DNA from: Phorcus lineatus
Taxonomy: Eukaryota > Mollusca > Gastropoda > Trochida > Trochidae
Direction: 5' to 3'
NCBI GenBank assembly: GCA_921293015.1
Contig: OV121092.1
Span: 4,470,001 to 4,534,000, forward strand
DNA length: 64,000 nt
Shown here: positions 11,926 through 23,790 of the stretch, piece by piece
Layout: the number at the start of each line of letters is the position of its first letter
Numbering within the stretch: position 1 is the first letter of the stretch
The notes under the pieces: model-generated
Told to the model about the DNA's origin: nothing
Databases searched by the model: none
What the model saw: only the letters and a program-made list of their open reading frames with translations
Translations under genes and position numbers: made by a program

Positions 11926-12850
11926 TTGCAATTAGTTATCTTAAAGTTTTTATCATAAGTTTATTTCATAGGCTTTTATTTCTAATAAAATGTATTAAAA
12001 AACATTACTGAAAACATCTTGCACACAACTTTCATAAAGGATTTTAATGTTTCGACGTACATGAATTGAATATAAATGGGCAAATCCGAGATTGCTATTC
12101 AAAGGATAGCTGAGGAATTCCTGTTATAGTTGTATAATAGTTATTGTTAAATAGTTGATGTTTAAAAGCAGGGACGATGTTAAATGGTTAATGGCGATGT
12201 CATCCAGGTTTATTTAGTCAGTGATTTTATCTTCACAAGGGGTGAAATAATAAAAGATTAACAAAGGAAAAGGGTAAATTTAAAGAACTATTGGTTATTA
12301 AAAAAATCTATTTAAAAAATGTGTGCATTATATGGAATAAAATCACACTTATGTATTAATTCTAAAAATGTTGAATTCATTAACTCCTTATGTGATCATA
12401 CTTCTCGCTTCTGGAGACAGATTGAATACAGAAAATCTTAAATGTAACTCTCAAAGTCCTTTTCTAACAGGTGGGACTAGAAGTAAATAGCTAGAAGTGA
12501 ATTTTCTAACTTAACTGTCAATCAGCAGAGTATTTTAAGGTAACATTTCACCTATTGTTCTTGAAATATCAAATGCACTTGAAGTTCCATATAATTATTT
12601 AAATATGATTAAGGAAAGTTCTGAGGTCAAGAAATAAAACACGTATATGACAAAATCTACCTACGTGCAAGTATTTGAATTTTTATCATTAAAGAAAATC
12701 TAAATAGTTTGATTCGTCATTTCTCTCACATATTATCTCTTCCAAAGAGCAAAGCATCCGTTGAAGTGATGAGGTAACAAGGACACATGACCAACATATC
12801 TACTGGATGAGTGAGGTATTCTCTGCCATTTTGACATTAACAGCTTGCAT

Positions 12851-13177
12851 TAAATATATTGCAAAATTTCATTTAAACAGATGGATTAAATTAGAAAACT
12901 TCATACAAGACAAAAATAAGTGTCGAGAGATTATAGCAAATTGATACAAAAAAAGGTAGTGACCAATGGTCAGGTATTCCCTAGAACTAAAATCAAATAT
13001 TTGTCATTGGATGGAGGAGTGCTCTGTTTTCTGATTGGCTGAGACAGAGAATCAACAACATACTCAACAAACATTATGTTAACCGCGATAAAAGGTATGC
13101 GACGTTTACATAACAATCATATCATATAGAGCTAACTATGTGAGGAATGCTGTTCGGAGTTGCTTCCCTTGGCAGTT
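12851..13177. other. Non-coding, nothing recognised
   Basis: AT-rich sequence with no matched repeat. Confidence 0.4.
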
Positions 13178-13394
13178 ATGACAGACGATGCCAAAAAACA
13201 CTTTTCTGATGCCGACAACCAATAAGTTAAACTATTGATTAAGAAATATAATAAAACAGTAATTAACTTGAGTTAATGGGTTTATTGTCAGTAATGAGAG
13301 ACACTGCAATGAATCACTTTACTAATGCCGATAACAAATACAATAAAATATTGATTAAGAAATATAATAAAACAGTTATCGACTTTAGTTATGT
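13178..13394 (+). repeat. Tandem duplication, unit about 116 bp
   Basis: Positions 13178-13278 and 13294-13394 align along their length, sharing ATTGATTAAGAAATATAAT and AAAACAGT. They differ at roughly one base in six, so it is an old local duplication. A 66-codon frame over the second unit is probably chance. Confidence 0.8.
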
Positions 13395-14429
13395 GTGGAT
13401 CAAAATGTTTGTCAACTTCGGAACACTTATGTGGCGGAAGCCAATAATTGTAATATGTTACAGTAATATATTTTAACTTACTTTGAATGATGCTTCAATT
13501 AGGCCACTTTTTGGACCAGAAAACAGGATTCAAGATACAGTACAGCCCCTTAATTAGAGTTTGTTTCACTACATTGGAACTTAGTGCAAATAAAAATAAC
13601 ATTAATGTTCATTCACGATCCAGTTATTAAATCATTATTCCTCCAAAAGTTAGTTTTTTCTTCTAAAGATAAAGAAATTAAATATTGCCGTCACGGGAGT
13701 ACCTGTGACAGGTTGTACTGCAACATATGGGTCCAAAATACACTATTAGACTATTAGTATTCTCTTAACATAGAACATTGTCAATTCGAAATTTGTTTTG
13801 GTGAAATTTGAAAGATATTTTATTGTTTAAAAAAAGTGTCAACTTTGACGAAAAATTTGCAGTAAATTGATTTGAATAAAATTTTATCACATACTAAGGA
13901 GAATCATAGTTTTCTAATTCCGACCCCATGCCAATTTTGGGGAATACTAAAACGGTTTCTGGTACACAACTTACATGTACCAGTCCCTTGTATATGTAGG
14001 GTAAAAATTTGATAGAATGGTTGAAACATTTAAGTATATGTTTAAAAAATCATGACAAATTCAATATTTCCAAAAATGATGATTTTATTTAAGACAGAAT
14101 TTAAGTATCTGTAAATAGGGTTAAAGACTTTGAGACCTATCACATCCATATTGCTGTCATTTTTCACTCGTCTTGGCAAAAATCACAGGTCGTAGCAAAT
14201 CAATAAACCACTATTAAAGAAACAGATCAACCCTTCTTTTCAGTTAAATGAATGTGTTCCTAGAACAAAATAACCTGATTTGATAAATCCATCTATGCAA
14301 TGTATAAAATCGAGGTGACCATCTACCCAATCTTGTTTTAAAGAGTTATCACCTTACTAACGTGTCTGAAGGTGAATGGCTTGAGAGACGGCTAGGAATT
14401 AAAGTTATTTCTAAAGTTAACCAGATCTA
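13395..14429. other. Non-coding; the end is a diverged repeat of 15300-15390
   Basis: The stretch is unremarkable except that 14270-14335 (GATTTGATAAAT...GTGACCATCTACCC) matches 15315-15380 (GATTTAATAGAT...GTGACCATCTTCGT), evidence of a further local duplication. Confidence 0.45.
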
Positions 14430-14525
14430 TCCTTCAGCATTCTCTCCAAACAGAGGTACCTTCGTCATAATTTCCTACACAACATCTGTCTTAATACGAA
14501 GGTTTCTCGGCCACGAAATGTAGAA
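14430..14525 (-). pseudogene. Short exon-like relic, GIYDG family copy 2
   Basis: On the minus strand the sequence runs from CTACATTTCGTGG through CTTCGTATTAAGAC to GGTACCTCTGTTTGGAGAGAATG and aligns with 8961-9070 and with 14811-14905. In the shared phase it reads CCVGNYDEGTSVWREC and then stops. With 14811-14905 it forms an inverted pair about 290 bp apart. Confidence 0.4.
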
Positions 14526-14810
14526 CGTTGACTGGATGCAATAAAAGTTAGTTGTGCAATCAGCGACGCCGTTTCAAAAGTTATCATTCAAACCGCCTAT
14601 GTTATTTCCGGAAGCCTTACAAAAGCTAAACTCGAATATGCAACTTGCACTTTGAGTCGTCTTTACAGGACACGTACGCCTCATTTTGCGACTGCATCAT
14701 CGCATAGGCATATGCGACAACAAACAGGTTAATCATGCATTGTGTGTTTCATTGGCTGAAATATTGCCAGGTACTTTGAGGTGCAATATTGTGACGGTAT
14801 GGTAAACTGC

Positions 14811-14905
14811 CGGAAGCACGAGAAATCTTCGTATTAAGACTGAGGTTGTATAGGAATTTATGACGGAGCTACATCTGTGGGAAGAAAATGATCCTTCAGT
14901 TACTA
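14811..14905 (+). pseudogene. Short exon-like relic, GIYDG family copy 3
   Basis: The words CTTCGTATTAAGAC and GAATTTATGACGGAGCTACAT match the 9-kb copy on the same strand and the 14.5-kb copy on the other. The shared phase gives GIYDGATSVGRK followed by TGA. It is too short and broken to be a gene. Confidence 0.4.
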
Positions 14906-15462
14906 CCGACTGATTTCTTCTGGCAGACATGAGGGACATTTTTATTTTTAACCATAAAAAACATTGAATGTCTATGACACTGGTTGGTATGGATTTCAGC
15001 AAGGTATGTAAACACAATGAACATCCCACTTACTCACTCTCAGTGCATTTATTTTAAAAATGACTTCTTCATCATTTGTAAATGCTTCGAGATAAAAGTT
15101 CAATTTATTAGATAGTGAACTGCAGCAAAGAAAAGGCCGAGGAGTGCCCGAAAAAGAGCAAATGATGACATAGGAGTTAGCACTTGGACTACCACTGAGG
15201 GGAGAGAATACCGGATCTCTGAGCCAAAAGAGCCTGAAGAATTCACTTCCAATAGAATGAGGTCAATCCTGCACATCAATGTCATACAGTCGTATTGAAC
15301 CTATCTATAGTTAAAAAACAACTTGATTTAATAGATCGACCTTATTTAGACAGACGAAGTGACCATCTTCGTAATCTTGACATATTGCCTAAAGCAAATG
15401 GGTGCTTATTGGGATGATATTTCATAATCCTTTCTAAGGAGGCGGGGCAGTAATACACTTAC
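14906..15462. other. Non-coding, nothing further recognised
   Basis: Apart from the diverged repeat at 15315-15380 described with the 14.3-kb sequence, no structure was found. Confidence 0.4.
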
Positions 15463-15690
15463 AAGCACGTCTGGACATGTCTGGCTTGTGATAAAGCCAG
15501 GGAATCGTGTTCCTTTTAACGCTTATCTGGTCAACTAATCAATTACCAGTGCGCAATCTTAATCTGTCAAACATGACAGATCTTCTCTCCGCTTTAATCG
15601 TATTAAGCTCGTGGATTGCTCTATCTGCCTCCATATGTCTACATTTTCTATGTTTTTGTTACATTAACCTCATAATTGATATAGTTTTTC
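15463..15690 (-). pseudogene. Exon relic with conserved splice donor, family E copy 1
   Basis: On the minus strand the frame reads EADRAIHELNTIKAERRSVM and FDRLRLRTGN, then a stop, then WLYHKPDMSRRA, and ends directly at GTAAGTG, a good splice donor. The same block, including CATGTCCAGACGTG and the GTAAGT, recurs at 46862-47040 and 63296-63470. The KPDM word recalls the PDM exon family, so the two may be related exons. The conserved exon-donor edge in three copies is the evidence for a spliced minus-strand gene. This copy keeps the longest frame but has a stop. Product unknown. Confidence 0.5.
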
Positions 15691-15944
15691 ATTGAAAGAT
15701 GTGCTCTATGTTTTCATACCGATAATGAGCTTATTATGCATATTGTATTCAAATATATGTATTTTGCATATGTCCTTTTCAGTGGTGCAACTTGATATAT
15801 ACTGAAAGTTGGATAGATAACATAAAACGCTTGACATCTTTATTCGGTTTAAAAGATAGATTTTTAAAAATATGGTTTTTAGTTTGTTTGTAAGAAAGAA
15901 CTTTGACAATGTTAGACAGAATATAAAATAATAATAATAATACT
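15691..15944. other. Non-coding, nothing recognised
   Basis: AT-rich, with a chance-looking 67-codon minus-strand frame. Confidence 0.4.
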
Positions 15945-16970
15945 AACTAGGACTGCCGAGGCAGTACTTAGGTCTTCAAGACTTCCTCTTTGACCTTCAC
16001 CTAGTGTTTGACCTTCACACAGTGTTTGACCTTCACATGTTTTTTTTTGTCTTAGTGGTAAACAGTAACTTGCTTACGTGACGAAATCTCATAAGGAAAC
16101 TAATATTATTGCAAAGAAGTTGATAATGCGAAAAAAGTATGCTAGTTACGAATTCGTCATGATTGACTTTTTTGTTTGCACTGTAATGACGCTTCATTCA
16201 AAACAAGTTTCAAGTCTATAGGTGCATTTTGAAAAATTACCCCATGTTAAATTTTGTCAAAAGATTTTTCCCGATTTCAATCGTTAATTGTGAAAAACTT
16301 AACCTTGTTCGCGATCAATGTTTTGATAGTTTCATAAAGTCCACATATAGGTCTTACATTCCTGAAAAAATGGTGCAATTGTGAGTCTAACTTTTTGAGT
16401 AATCGGCCCTTGAATATGGTCACAGGAGCTAAGTCGCCCGACTTTGAAGGGTTGCAGAAAAAAAATTATTAAGAAAAATGCAAATGTTGCTCTATCACTT
16501 TTCTCCCCAATCCTTCAGCTATGATATATGTGAGTTTCAGCTCTTAATTGCATGTATCTTCAGAGAAGAAGATTGTCAAAGATGCATGGGGTCCGGAAAT
16601 TGAAAAAAGTAGAAAAAAAAAAAATATGGCGGCGAAAGTACTAACGCTACGAAATTGCCGTGATTTACTTTTTTGCTCAAAATGTAATTGCCTATCGTTT
16701 AAAACAAGTTGCAAGTCTTTAAGTCCATTTTGAAAAAATTTCCAATGTTAATGTTTGAAACTTTGAGTGGGTCTGTGCCTTTAACGCATAATCCGATTGT
16801 GCCCAAAAGCTTCGCACGACTATTCCTCAGTAAGGGCTATGAGCATACAAAATTTGGTCGAATTTGAAGCAGCCGTTTTGGCTGTATCAGATTCACACAA
16901 AAAGTACAAATAATAATAATAACTCGGATAAAAACAATAGGTCTTCCAGACTTTGTCTTGAAGACCTAAT
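15945..16970. mobile_element. About 1-kb repeat-like unit with inverted ends and an internal duplication
   Basis: TAGGTCTTCAAGAC at 15969 is the exact inverse of GTCTTGAAGACCTA near 16953. Within it, 16125-16270 and 16605-16755 are diverged direct copies (shared words: GACTTTTTTG/TTACTTTTTTG, AAAACAAGTTTCAAGTCT/AAAACAAGTTGCAAGTCT, CATTTTGAAAAA). No transposase is present, so a non-autonomous element is likely. Confidence 0.45.
15989..16038 (+). repeat. 18-bp tandem repeat, about 2.8 units
   Basis: The unit TTTGACCTTCACCTAGTG is repeated with small changes. Confidence 0.9.
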
Positions 16971-17799
16971 AATAACGATTGGAATATTGTTGACTGAAAG
17001 AGACAATAACATTTACACACAGACATAGTTTGACAGGGACGCAAACATGTGAATGGTGAAATAATCAAACAAAATGGCATCCGCAACACAATCCTCCAGT
17101 ACCAGGGTTTCACGTTCAAATCTCTATTCATATCCTAAATCCTTTCACGACCTGCTGTTTATCTGGACTCCTCGTGTTTATGTCTTCTTGGTAGTATGCC
17201 CATGGCCTTACAAACGAGTTTTAATAAACGAATTAAAGCTCTTCGGGTGAAAATGCAAAGTAATCTCTTTTTTCTCAGATGTTGAAACGCCATGGCAATT
17301 AATGGAACTGCTTTGTCTTTATTGTGTTCTAAGTTGCGTAAGACACTACCACATCAAATACCACTTCACAAAAAGGTGTAATTGTAAATAACAAATGCAA
17401 AAGAAATGCTACATTTCAATTGCTATTGAGTGTGATAGTATTAGTCTTTAATTCATTTTCATGGATATTTCATTGATTGTCTTATCTTGTATGTCATATT
17501 TGTGTTGTCAGAACATGTCCTGTCTGTACCAAAACTAATTACGATTAACTATTCAACAATCTATTATGTTTCAATTCCATGGGCCTTTTATTCTATTTCA
17601 AACCATAGTCAACAAACTCATTCATAACTACCTACAAACATCAAAAATAGATTACTGAAAGCAAGGATATCAGCACTTGGACACCAAGTTGTAGAAGCAG
17701 TTTACAACCTTAAATTCTAATATTCTAATTTACTTAGACAGTGAGGAAAAGTTCATGATGTCCAATGTTATTTCAAATAAGTGTGTTTTAAAAAACTAA
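16971..17799. other. Non-coding, nothing recognised
   Basis: A 103-codon minus-strand frame (16820-17131) overlaps the left edge, but it runs across the repeat end and shows no motif. Confidence 0.4.
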
Positions 17800-18260
17800 C
17801 ATGTGTTAAAGGTTTTAAGATAACATTCTAGTGTTATGAAATTGAGTGTGCCCTTTCTCCTAAATTATTTCATCCCAGCCACATATAAATACAACAGAAT
17901 GTATTATTATTATTTGATTAATATCTTTCTTTTTGGCAAGGGCAAATAGTAATATCTACGCCATGACGACCGAATACACCAGGGTTTCACCACAGAAGAA
18001 TTCATACTGATATTACTGTTGATTAATCTCATCTAGATGTTATCACTCTTCTCAAATCTTGTTTCGGTTTATTCAAAAGGTATGCAGATTGTATAACGAA
18101 AGTAACGATTATTTACTCACTAAACATCATTTCTGATGAATGATGCTTCATCATATTTGTGAAGTGTAACATTTCTTACAGAACAGATTATTAAAACTCT
18201 ACACTCAGATTTTACTCTTTGCATTTCTGTGTTTATTATGTTCTCTTGGAGAAAAACCTT
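17800..18260 (+). repeat. Paralogous block, copy 1 (matches 25680-26100)
   Basis: Shared order: GATAACATTCTA, then GGCAAGGGCAAATA, then GTTGATTAATCTCATCTAGAT, then TTCTCTTGGAGAAAA, against GATAATATTCTA, AGCAAGGACAAATA, GTTGATTAATCACGTCTAGAT and TTCTCTTTCTGAAGAG. No coding signal is evident. Confidence 0.55.
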
Positions 18261-18889
18261 TTCCTCTTTTTAATAAATTTGAAGTCCTTCTAAGTATATG
18301 ATCCATAGCTAACAAGTTTAAATTCACACAAAAGAAGTCTAAAGTTTAATTACATTACTATTTTACAGAAATAGGAACAGCCGGCACATAAATCCAGTGA
18401 TTAACAAATTCAGGACCAAAAATATAAATAGAATCGGTCTAAATAGAAATTGGGGAGCCAATATGTCCTTAACTCCTCAATGAAAAACGAGTTAAATGGT
18501 CGTCATAACACGTCTGGTTAAAACAAAGAACATCGGCTAGCTTACTTTATCCACAGCCTATTTTACTATATCAACCCTTAATTAAGCAATTGATCTTAAA
18601 CTTCATGGTCGGTTTTTTTTCAAAATGGCTTGTTGGAAAAAAAACCACTTAACTAGTTATTGATATCAATCCCTTGGATAAGTGTAGGTTAATGATATAC
18701 TAAACATTTGATTTGTACAGTCTTAAACATATCCTAAACTCTAATGAGCATATATGATGGTAATATGTGGTGTTTTGGGTTTAACGACGTTTTAAAGAGT
18801 GCTTCTCTTAGTATTATTGCAGAGAGAAAGCCCGTGCACTTCTGTGGCAGAAGTATTGCATTCTGTCGTGTAAATCTAAAGAATAAGTG
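18261..18889. other. Non-coding, nothing recognised
   Basis: Two overlapping opposite-strand frames of about 70 codons (18734-18956) begin here and look like chance. Confidence 0.4.
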
Positions 18890-19060
18890 TACGTTTACGA
18901 AGGTAATGAAAATCATAAATTTTTTGTTGAGCACCATCTGTTACCTTAATGATTGAAACACGATGCACGTCAATGCTTTTGTTTGTTATACTTTTGATAC
19001 GTGCTAGCTTACGCACATAGATTAATTGATTTCAACATGGGTCAGTACTTTATTGTAACA
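18890..19060 (+). repeat. Paralogous block, copy 1 of 3 (others 27960-28120, 33160-33300)
   Basis: CTGTTACCTTAA, GATACGTGCTAGC and ATTGATTTCAACAT occur in the same order at 28.0 kb, and a more diverged version is at 33.2 kb. Confidence 0.6.
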
Positions 19061-19771
19061 TGACTTCGTTGTATCCTTGATTCTGATTGGTCGATTCGAA
19101 AAAATTACCCTATGTTGAATGACAATGAATACCCGCAAATTAGCAAAGGCGAATCACCGCGAATGTTCACTAGTGCCGGCCCGACTCAAGTTTTAATTTT
19201 CCAGTTTCTTAGAAAAATCGTGCCGTACTCCGATTTGACAGTTGTCTTTGTCCTTTTTTATATTGTGCCTACCGGTAGATATAACAAATACACTTTAATA
19301 TGATTTATTTTTGAAGAACGAAAATATTTTAAACTGGCTTAATAAGTCCAAGTTTGCCGCAAAGTTTCATGCGGCCGCCTTCTTTAGAATGCCGTTCCCA
19401 TGGTATGACGTCACAAAGGCCAAGCGTTTTGACGTCACAATGTCTGCGTCGCTGTCACAATGGTTGTGGGCTAGTTCAAGACTTTTGTACTCGGGGGTTT
19501 TACGATATTTTTCTATGAGCTTTATAATTGTTGATTTCGGTCTCGAATTAAACAAGTATGTTGTAAGGTCTCGCTGTTACGAATGTCACTATTTGCTAAT
19601 ATCACAACGATGTTCGTAATGTAAATAATGCCGGGAATTCACATTAGTTAGACCTTATCTCACCTCTTACAGAAATAGAACAGTCACAAAGTCCTTTTCA
19701 CACAAAAACAAGTACGCAAAAACAGAGTTCGCTTTTAAAGTTCTAATAACTAACGGTAATGTTACAATATC
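19061..19771. other. Unassigned, GC-richer patch; relic of the hairpin element
   Basis: At 19113-19145, GTTGAATGACAATGAATACC and CGCAAATT resemble one arm of the hairpin at 19772-19932. A 102-codon plus frame (19311-19619) and an opposing 62-codon frame show no motif. Confidence 0.35.
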
Positions 19772-19932
19772 GATAAATAGTTGCGTTAGTAAAATTTCCG
19801 GGATTCATTGTTATTCAACGCCCGCAAATTTAAGCGTTTAAAACCTCCGGCTAACGCCATCGGTTTTAAACTAAATTTGCGGGTGTTGAATAACAATGAA
19901 TCCCGGAAATTTTACAAACGCACCTATTTATC
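19772..19932. mobile_element. 160-bp hairpin (palindromic MITE-like) element
   Basis: The arms 19772-19845 and 19862-19932 are nearly perfect inverse complements, about 72 bp each, around a 16-base loop (TCCGGCTAACGCCATC). It separates two paralogous blocks that are adjacent at 28.0-28.3 kb, so it is an insertion relative to that copy. Confidence 0.8.
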
Positions 19933-19934
19933 TT

Positions 19935-20100
19935 CTTATTGAATTTAATTATAATTCGCGACTTGTCAGGAAATCACATTGACATATATTTATGTAACAA
20001 CTGTTCCTGTGAAAACATGTAATAATGTAATGTGCCTTCGTTACCTTTCACAGGTATGTTTTAGTGACTTGTATTATTTTGATATTTTAACAACATTCAA
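19935..20100 (+). repeat. Paralogous block, copy 1 of 2 (other 28135-28290)
   Basis: CTTGTCAGGAAATCACATTGA and AATGTGCCTTC recur in order at 28.17 and 28.23 kb. Confidence 0.6.
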
Positions 20101-21559
20101 ACTTCATGAAAAAGTTTCTTTTAGTGAGTCTATCCATCAGCACTAATGACGTTATTTTCAATTAGTTTGCCTCATTTCGATAAGATATAGTTTGCTTCGT
20201 CTTTAAAATTTGTTTTACTGAAGTATGTCTGTAAGTATGTAGTTTTCTATAGGAAATAAATTTCAGTTATATTTTCCCCACAAAGTTGTATAATTCAAGA
20301 TTTTGATTACTGTGTGAAATACCTACTTTGTGAATTTGGTTATTTTAAGGATGTAGCTTGGTCATCTGATATTCATTATTACAGGGGGTTACATTTTATT
20401 AAATTCTGATACCTGTATTAACAGAGTATTTGCTGTATATCTATAATTATATTATTAAGTCCAAAAATGTAAAATAAACATTCCTTATGTTAACATATAT
20501 TCAAAGACAACAGTCACTATACATCTCAGGTTTCTCAAAACACACGATAAAGTCAACCTTAAAACAGGAATATAGTGTTGTATTGAGTGCTGTCCTTTTA
20601 TAAGCATATGAACGAAGAGGAAGTCGTCCAGATTAATTTCCTTTTTTTCAATAGCTTCATGGATTTCATACTGTATCAATTTCTGTTTCAATGACTTGAC
20701 GAGGTATAGTAGAAATATGAAATGTTATCTATTTTATAAATTTATATCAAAGTATATGTGATTCAAACCTTCTCAAATAGAAAAATATTAATGGAATTAT
20801 TTTATAATTAACGTGACGTTGATAATGCAATGTTTCATCGCTTTCGAGGGTGTAAGTCAAGTCTACATGACACCCATTGGTTTCGGCATAAATTACACTA
20901 GGTGACTTTTTACCACATTCAAGCAGAATAGTGGTATATCTTTCTTTCATGTATCAACTTATATTAAAATATCTAAGTCATTTGATAAAACAAAAATGAG
21001 AAACAAGAATTTTTATTGAAAAGAGTAATCACAGAGCTGCAATCAATTGGGCATGCTAAGCATCATTTAAGAAATTGCATCCGTTTTATTGACTGAAGAA
21101 ATATGACTATTTTGGTTTCCCTTTCTCATAATCCTTGTATTTTCTGTCACTTTAAACATGAGTTTGGCTCGTAGCTTTGCATGTTAGTTGACAGTCAACG
21201 TGTTATCTCAAAACCCAGCTTCAACCTTACGACTACATCAGTAATAAAACGAATGATTTAAGAGGGTTATACTTTGAGTTGTTAGATACGTTATTGAACA
21301 AAACCATTTATGATTTTAATCATTATTAAGTTAATCGTCGTCTCAATCTACTTGCTTACTGAAAATTTTAGGCACTCTTAGATTTAGAAAAATAGTGTGA
21401 CATTCCTTTACATCTCATAAATGCATTGTTAAAATTTAGATGTGGCAACTTGTATGTAGTAATTGCATTTCTTTTTATAATAATGTTTATCATAATCAGA
21501 GATTATGTTTATTATGGAAATTGTATGACAAAAACGTAATAGAAGAAGAGTTTTATGTT
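20101..21559. other. Non-coding, nothing recognised
   Basis: Several frames of 60-70 codons on the minus strand lack motifs or copies elsewhere. Confidence 0.4.
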
Positions 21560-21589
21560 TTCTTGAAGCGTTGTCGTTTCCATGAACAC

Positions 21590-21625
21590 GGGTTAAAATA
21601 TTTCCCCGGGTTAAAATATTTCCCA
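21590..21625 (+). repeat. 18-bp tandem repeat, two units
   Basis: GGGTTAAAATATTTCCCC is followed directly by a second copy. Confidence 0.9.
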
Positions 21626-23599
21626 ATGAACGTGAATTATATTTATCCAAATGTAAATTTTATCAACATTTCAAAATCTAGTCTAACTAGTCATGCTCCT
21701 TACGAAAGAATAAATCTCTTTATCATACATTTGCATTCATCATCAAGGTTATTTAAAAATATGAATGGGACAAAGGTTGCATGGTCTGAATGTAACTTTC
21801 CATTCATACGTTCAACTTGATAATCTGAACTAAGAAAGGTCGTTTAAACTCTTTTTATGGCTGGAGTAGTCATGAAGAGTGAAGGTGAGGCTTTAGATAT
21901 AACAAGTTCTGACAGGGCTAATGCTGAACTATGTCCAGAATGGACTCTTTGACCCGATGTTCAAGGAAGAACGGAAGTAAAAATGGGCAAGGAAAGACTT
22001 TGTCCTCATCCTCAAGATTTATAACAGAATAAAACCCAATAACAAATGGTTATTCGTAATCGCATGGTTGACATTATTACATAGGCTTTGATATTTATTC
22101 ATGAATGAACATTAATATAACAAAAACCGCTGAGCGTTTCATTTCGAATACTCATAATTCAGCTGCAAAGTCTGGGCTTTATTTTTTTCTCACTTTTCGA
22201 TTGAACGAAAACCGAACGAAATGTGTTTCACTGAAAATAAGACGGATTTATATAATAGCGGCAAACGTGATAAGTATTTTGGGGAAATCTGTAGATGCAG
22301 AATAATTTTCACAGATCCCCTGTTGAAAGAGGTGGTCGGAGTCGGAAACTGTTCCCCTACAAGTAGCGACAACTTCCTCATATGCCGTGGGGAGCCAATA
22401 TGAAAACAAGGCTCAGACCAACCCTTGATTAAAAAACATCGAGATAACCTCGCTGTCAAACCAAAGGAATACATAATAAGAATTTAATTGTATAACAATG
22501 TACTATAAAAAGAAAGATAGGTACAAATTTTTAAATTTTTTTTATGATATTCCTTATAATCACTAGACGAAGAGAGTAACCTACATGTAATTATTGCCTT
22601 TGACTTTCGAACTCTTACAACTTGTCTACTGATATTGAACATTAATTTTCTAACAGAATATATCACGACTATCATAAGTATGAACATGTTTTTAAGCAAC
22701 TATAATCAAGGATGATTCATGTCAGGGAAGTGTCAAACTGAGTGACAAATAAGTATCCGTATAGCCATCATGAGTTGTCAAGTAAGTTGGTTGAGCAGGA
22801 CAAGTCACCTACAGTATCATTCCAACCATTCTAAGATCTGCCAACTTATAGATAAGGAGTTAATTAATCTAATCTAATCTAATTCTCCCCTCTGATTTCC
22901 TCATGCTTGAACTGATAATCTATTGTTTTTAAATTAATAAAATTGATTTAGGTACTAAATTTCAAATTCAAGATTGGTAAATTTACCACACCTAATATCA
23001 TTCATTAAATTATTTCTCTTGATTGTTGTTTTCATATGTTTTGTCATAAACATTTTTAACGTATATATTTATTTACACAGAGGAACATAGTCATATTTTA
23101 TGGTTTAAATATCGTTTTTACCCTTACCTTTGTTGTGCATTTGAACATCGTATAATCGTAATGGTAATGTTTGTTTGTTTTTCATCATTCATCAAGCTTC
23201 GTTTCAAACAATATCCCCTAAGCGACTAAGCGAAATCCAGTAGGTTTGAAAAATAAAGAATCAGAGTAGAGAGAGAACAAGACAAAAGCACAGACAACAG
23301 TTGCACTGATACCACCGCAAATGTGCTATGTTGATGATGTAAGCAATATATTTTTGGATAGTTGTTTAAGTCATATAAGTTCTGCAGTTACTGCTTAAGC
23401 ATGTTGATTATGTCCATATCGGAAGATACAATATTTTTTATAAGTGTCGAGGAAGTCAATATTTTAGCTGAACTTCGGATGCATACAGACTTCGATGGAC
23501 TTACTACTTTAATCTTTTTTCTAATTATCATGTAGTAATTGTTGTAGAACACATTTTGCATCTGTCTCAATAAGGATTTTTGAGTCAATATTCTCTAAT

Positions 23600-23790
23600 C
23601 TCGCCACAGGAAGCCAGGGCCCGATAATCTTCCAAACATGTCTGGTGTGACTGGCAAGCTTTGAAACATGGCATAAGCTCTCTTTATTCGACAGTCATCT
23701 ACTTCCTGCTCTAACATCATTAACAGTCCTTAAGAGTACTCTCAAGCTGCGCTAGTGTCGTTTTGTATGTATCTTTGACATTGGTCTTTT
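23600..23790 (-). pseudogene. Exon relic, PDM family copy B
   Basis: On the minus strand this reads EQEVDDCRIKRAYAMFQSLP, then VTPDMFGRLSGPGFLWRD, the cleanest version of the family motif. Upstream, LESTLKDC agrees with FESALKDC of the 11.8-kb copy but in a different phase, so at least one base has been lost or gained. Downstream of WRD the frame is lost. No acceptor or donor edge is certain. The product is unknown. Confidence 0.5.

Larger units (their letters stand above)
8521..12850 (+). repeat. Paralogous segment A (collinear with B at 21.5-24.9 kb and C at 49.15-52.1 kb)
   Basis: Shared anchors in the same order include GTGTAACAGAAATTTACGGAC at 8540/49161, a block at 9241-9540/49490-49800, TTTATGACTGGAGTA at 10317 against 21855 and 50265, the GAGTGA...ACTGAGTGACAA block at 10925/22710/51190, and the exon relic at 11655-11925. 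The 12310-12820 part matches 24260-24870. Divergence is considerable and indels are many, so the duplication is old. A SINE at 11086-11400 interrupts A only. Confidence 0.65.
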
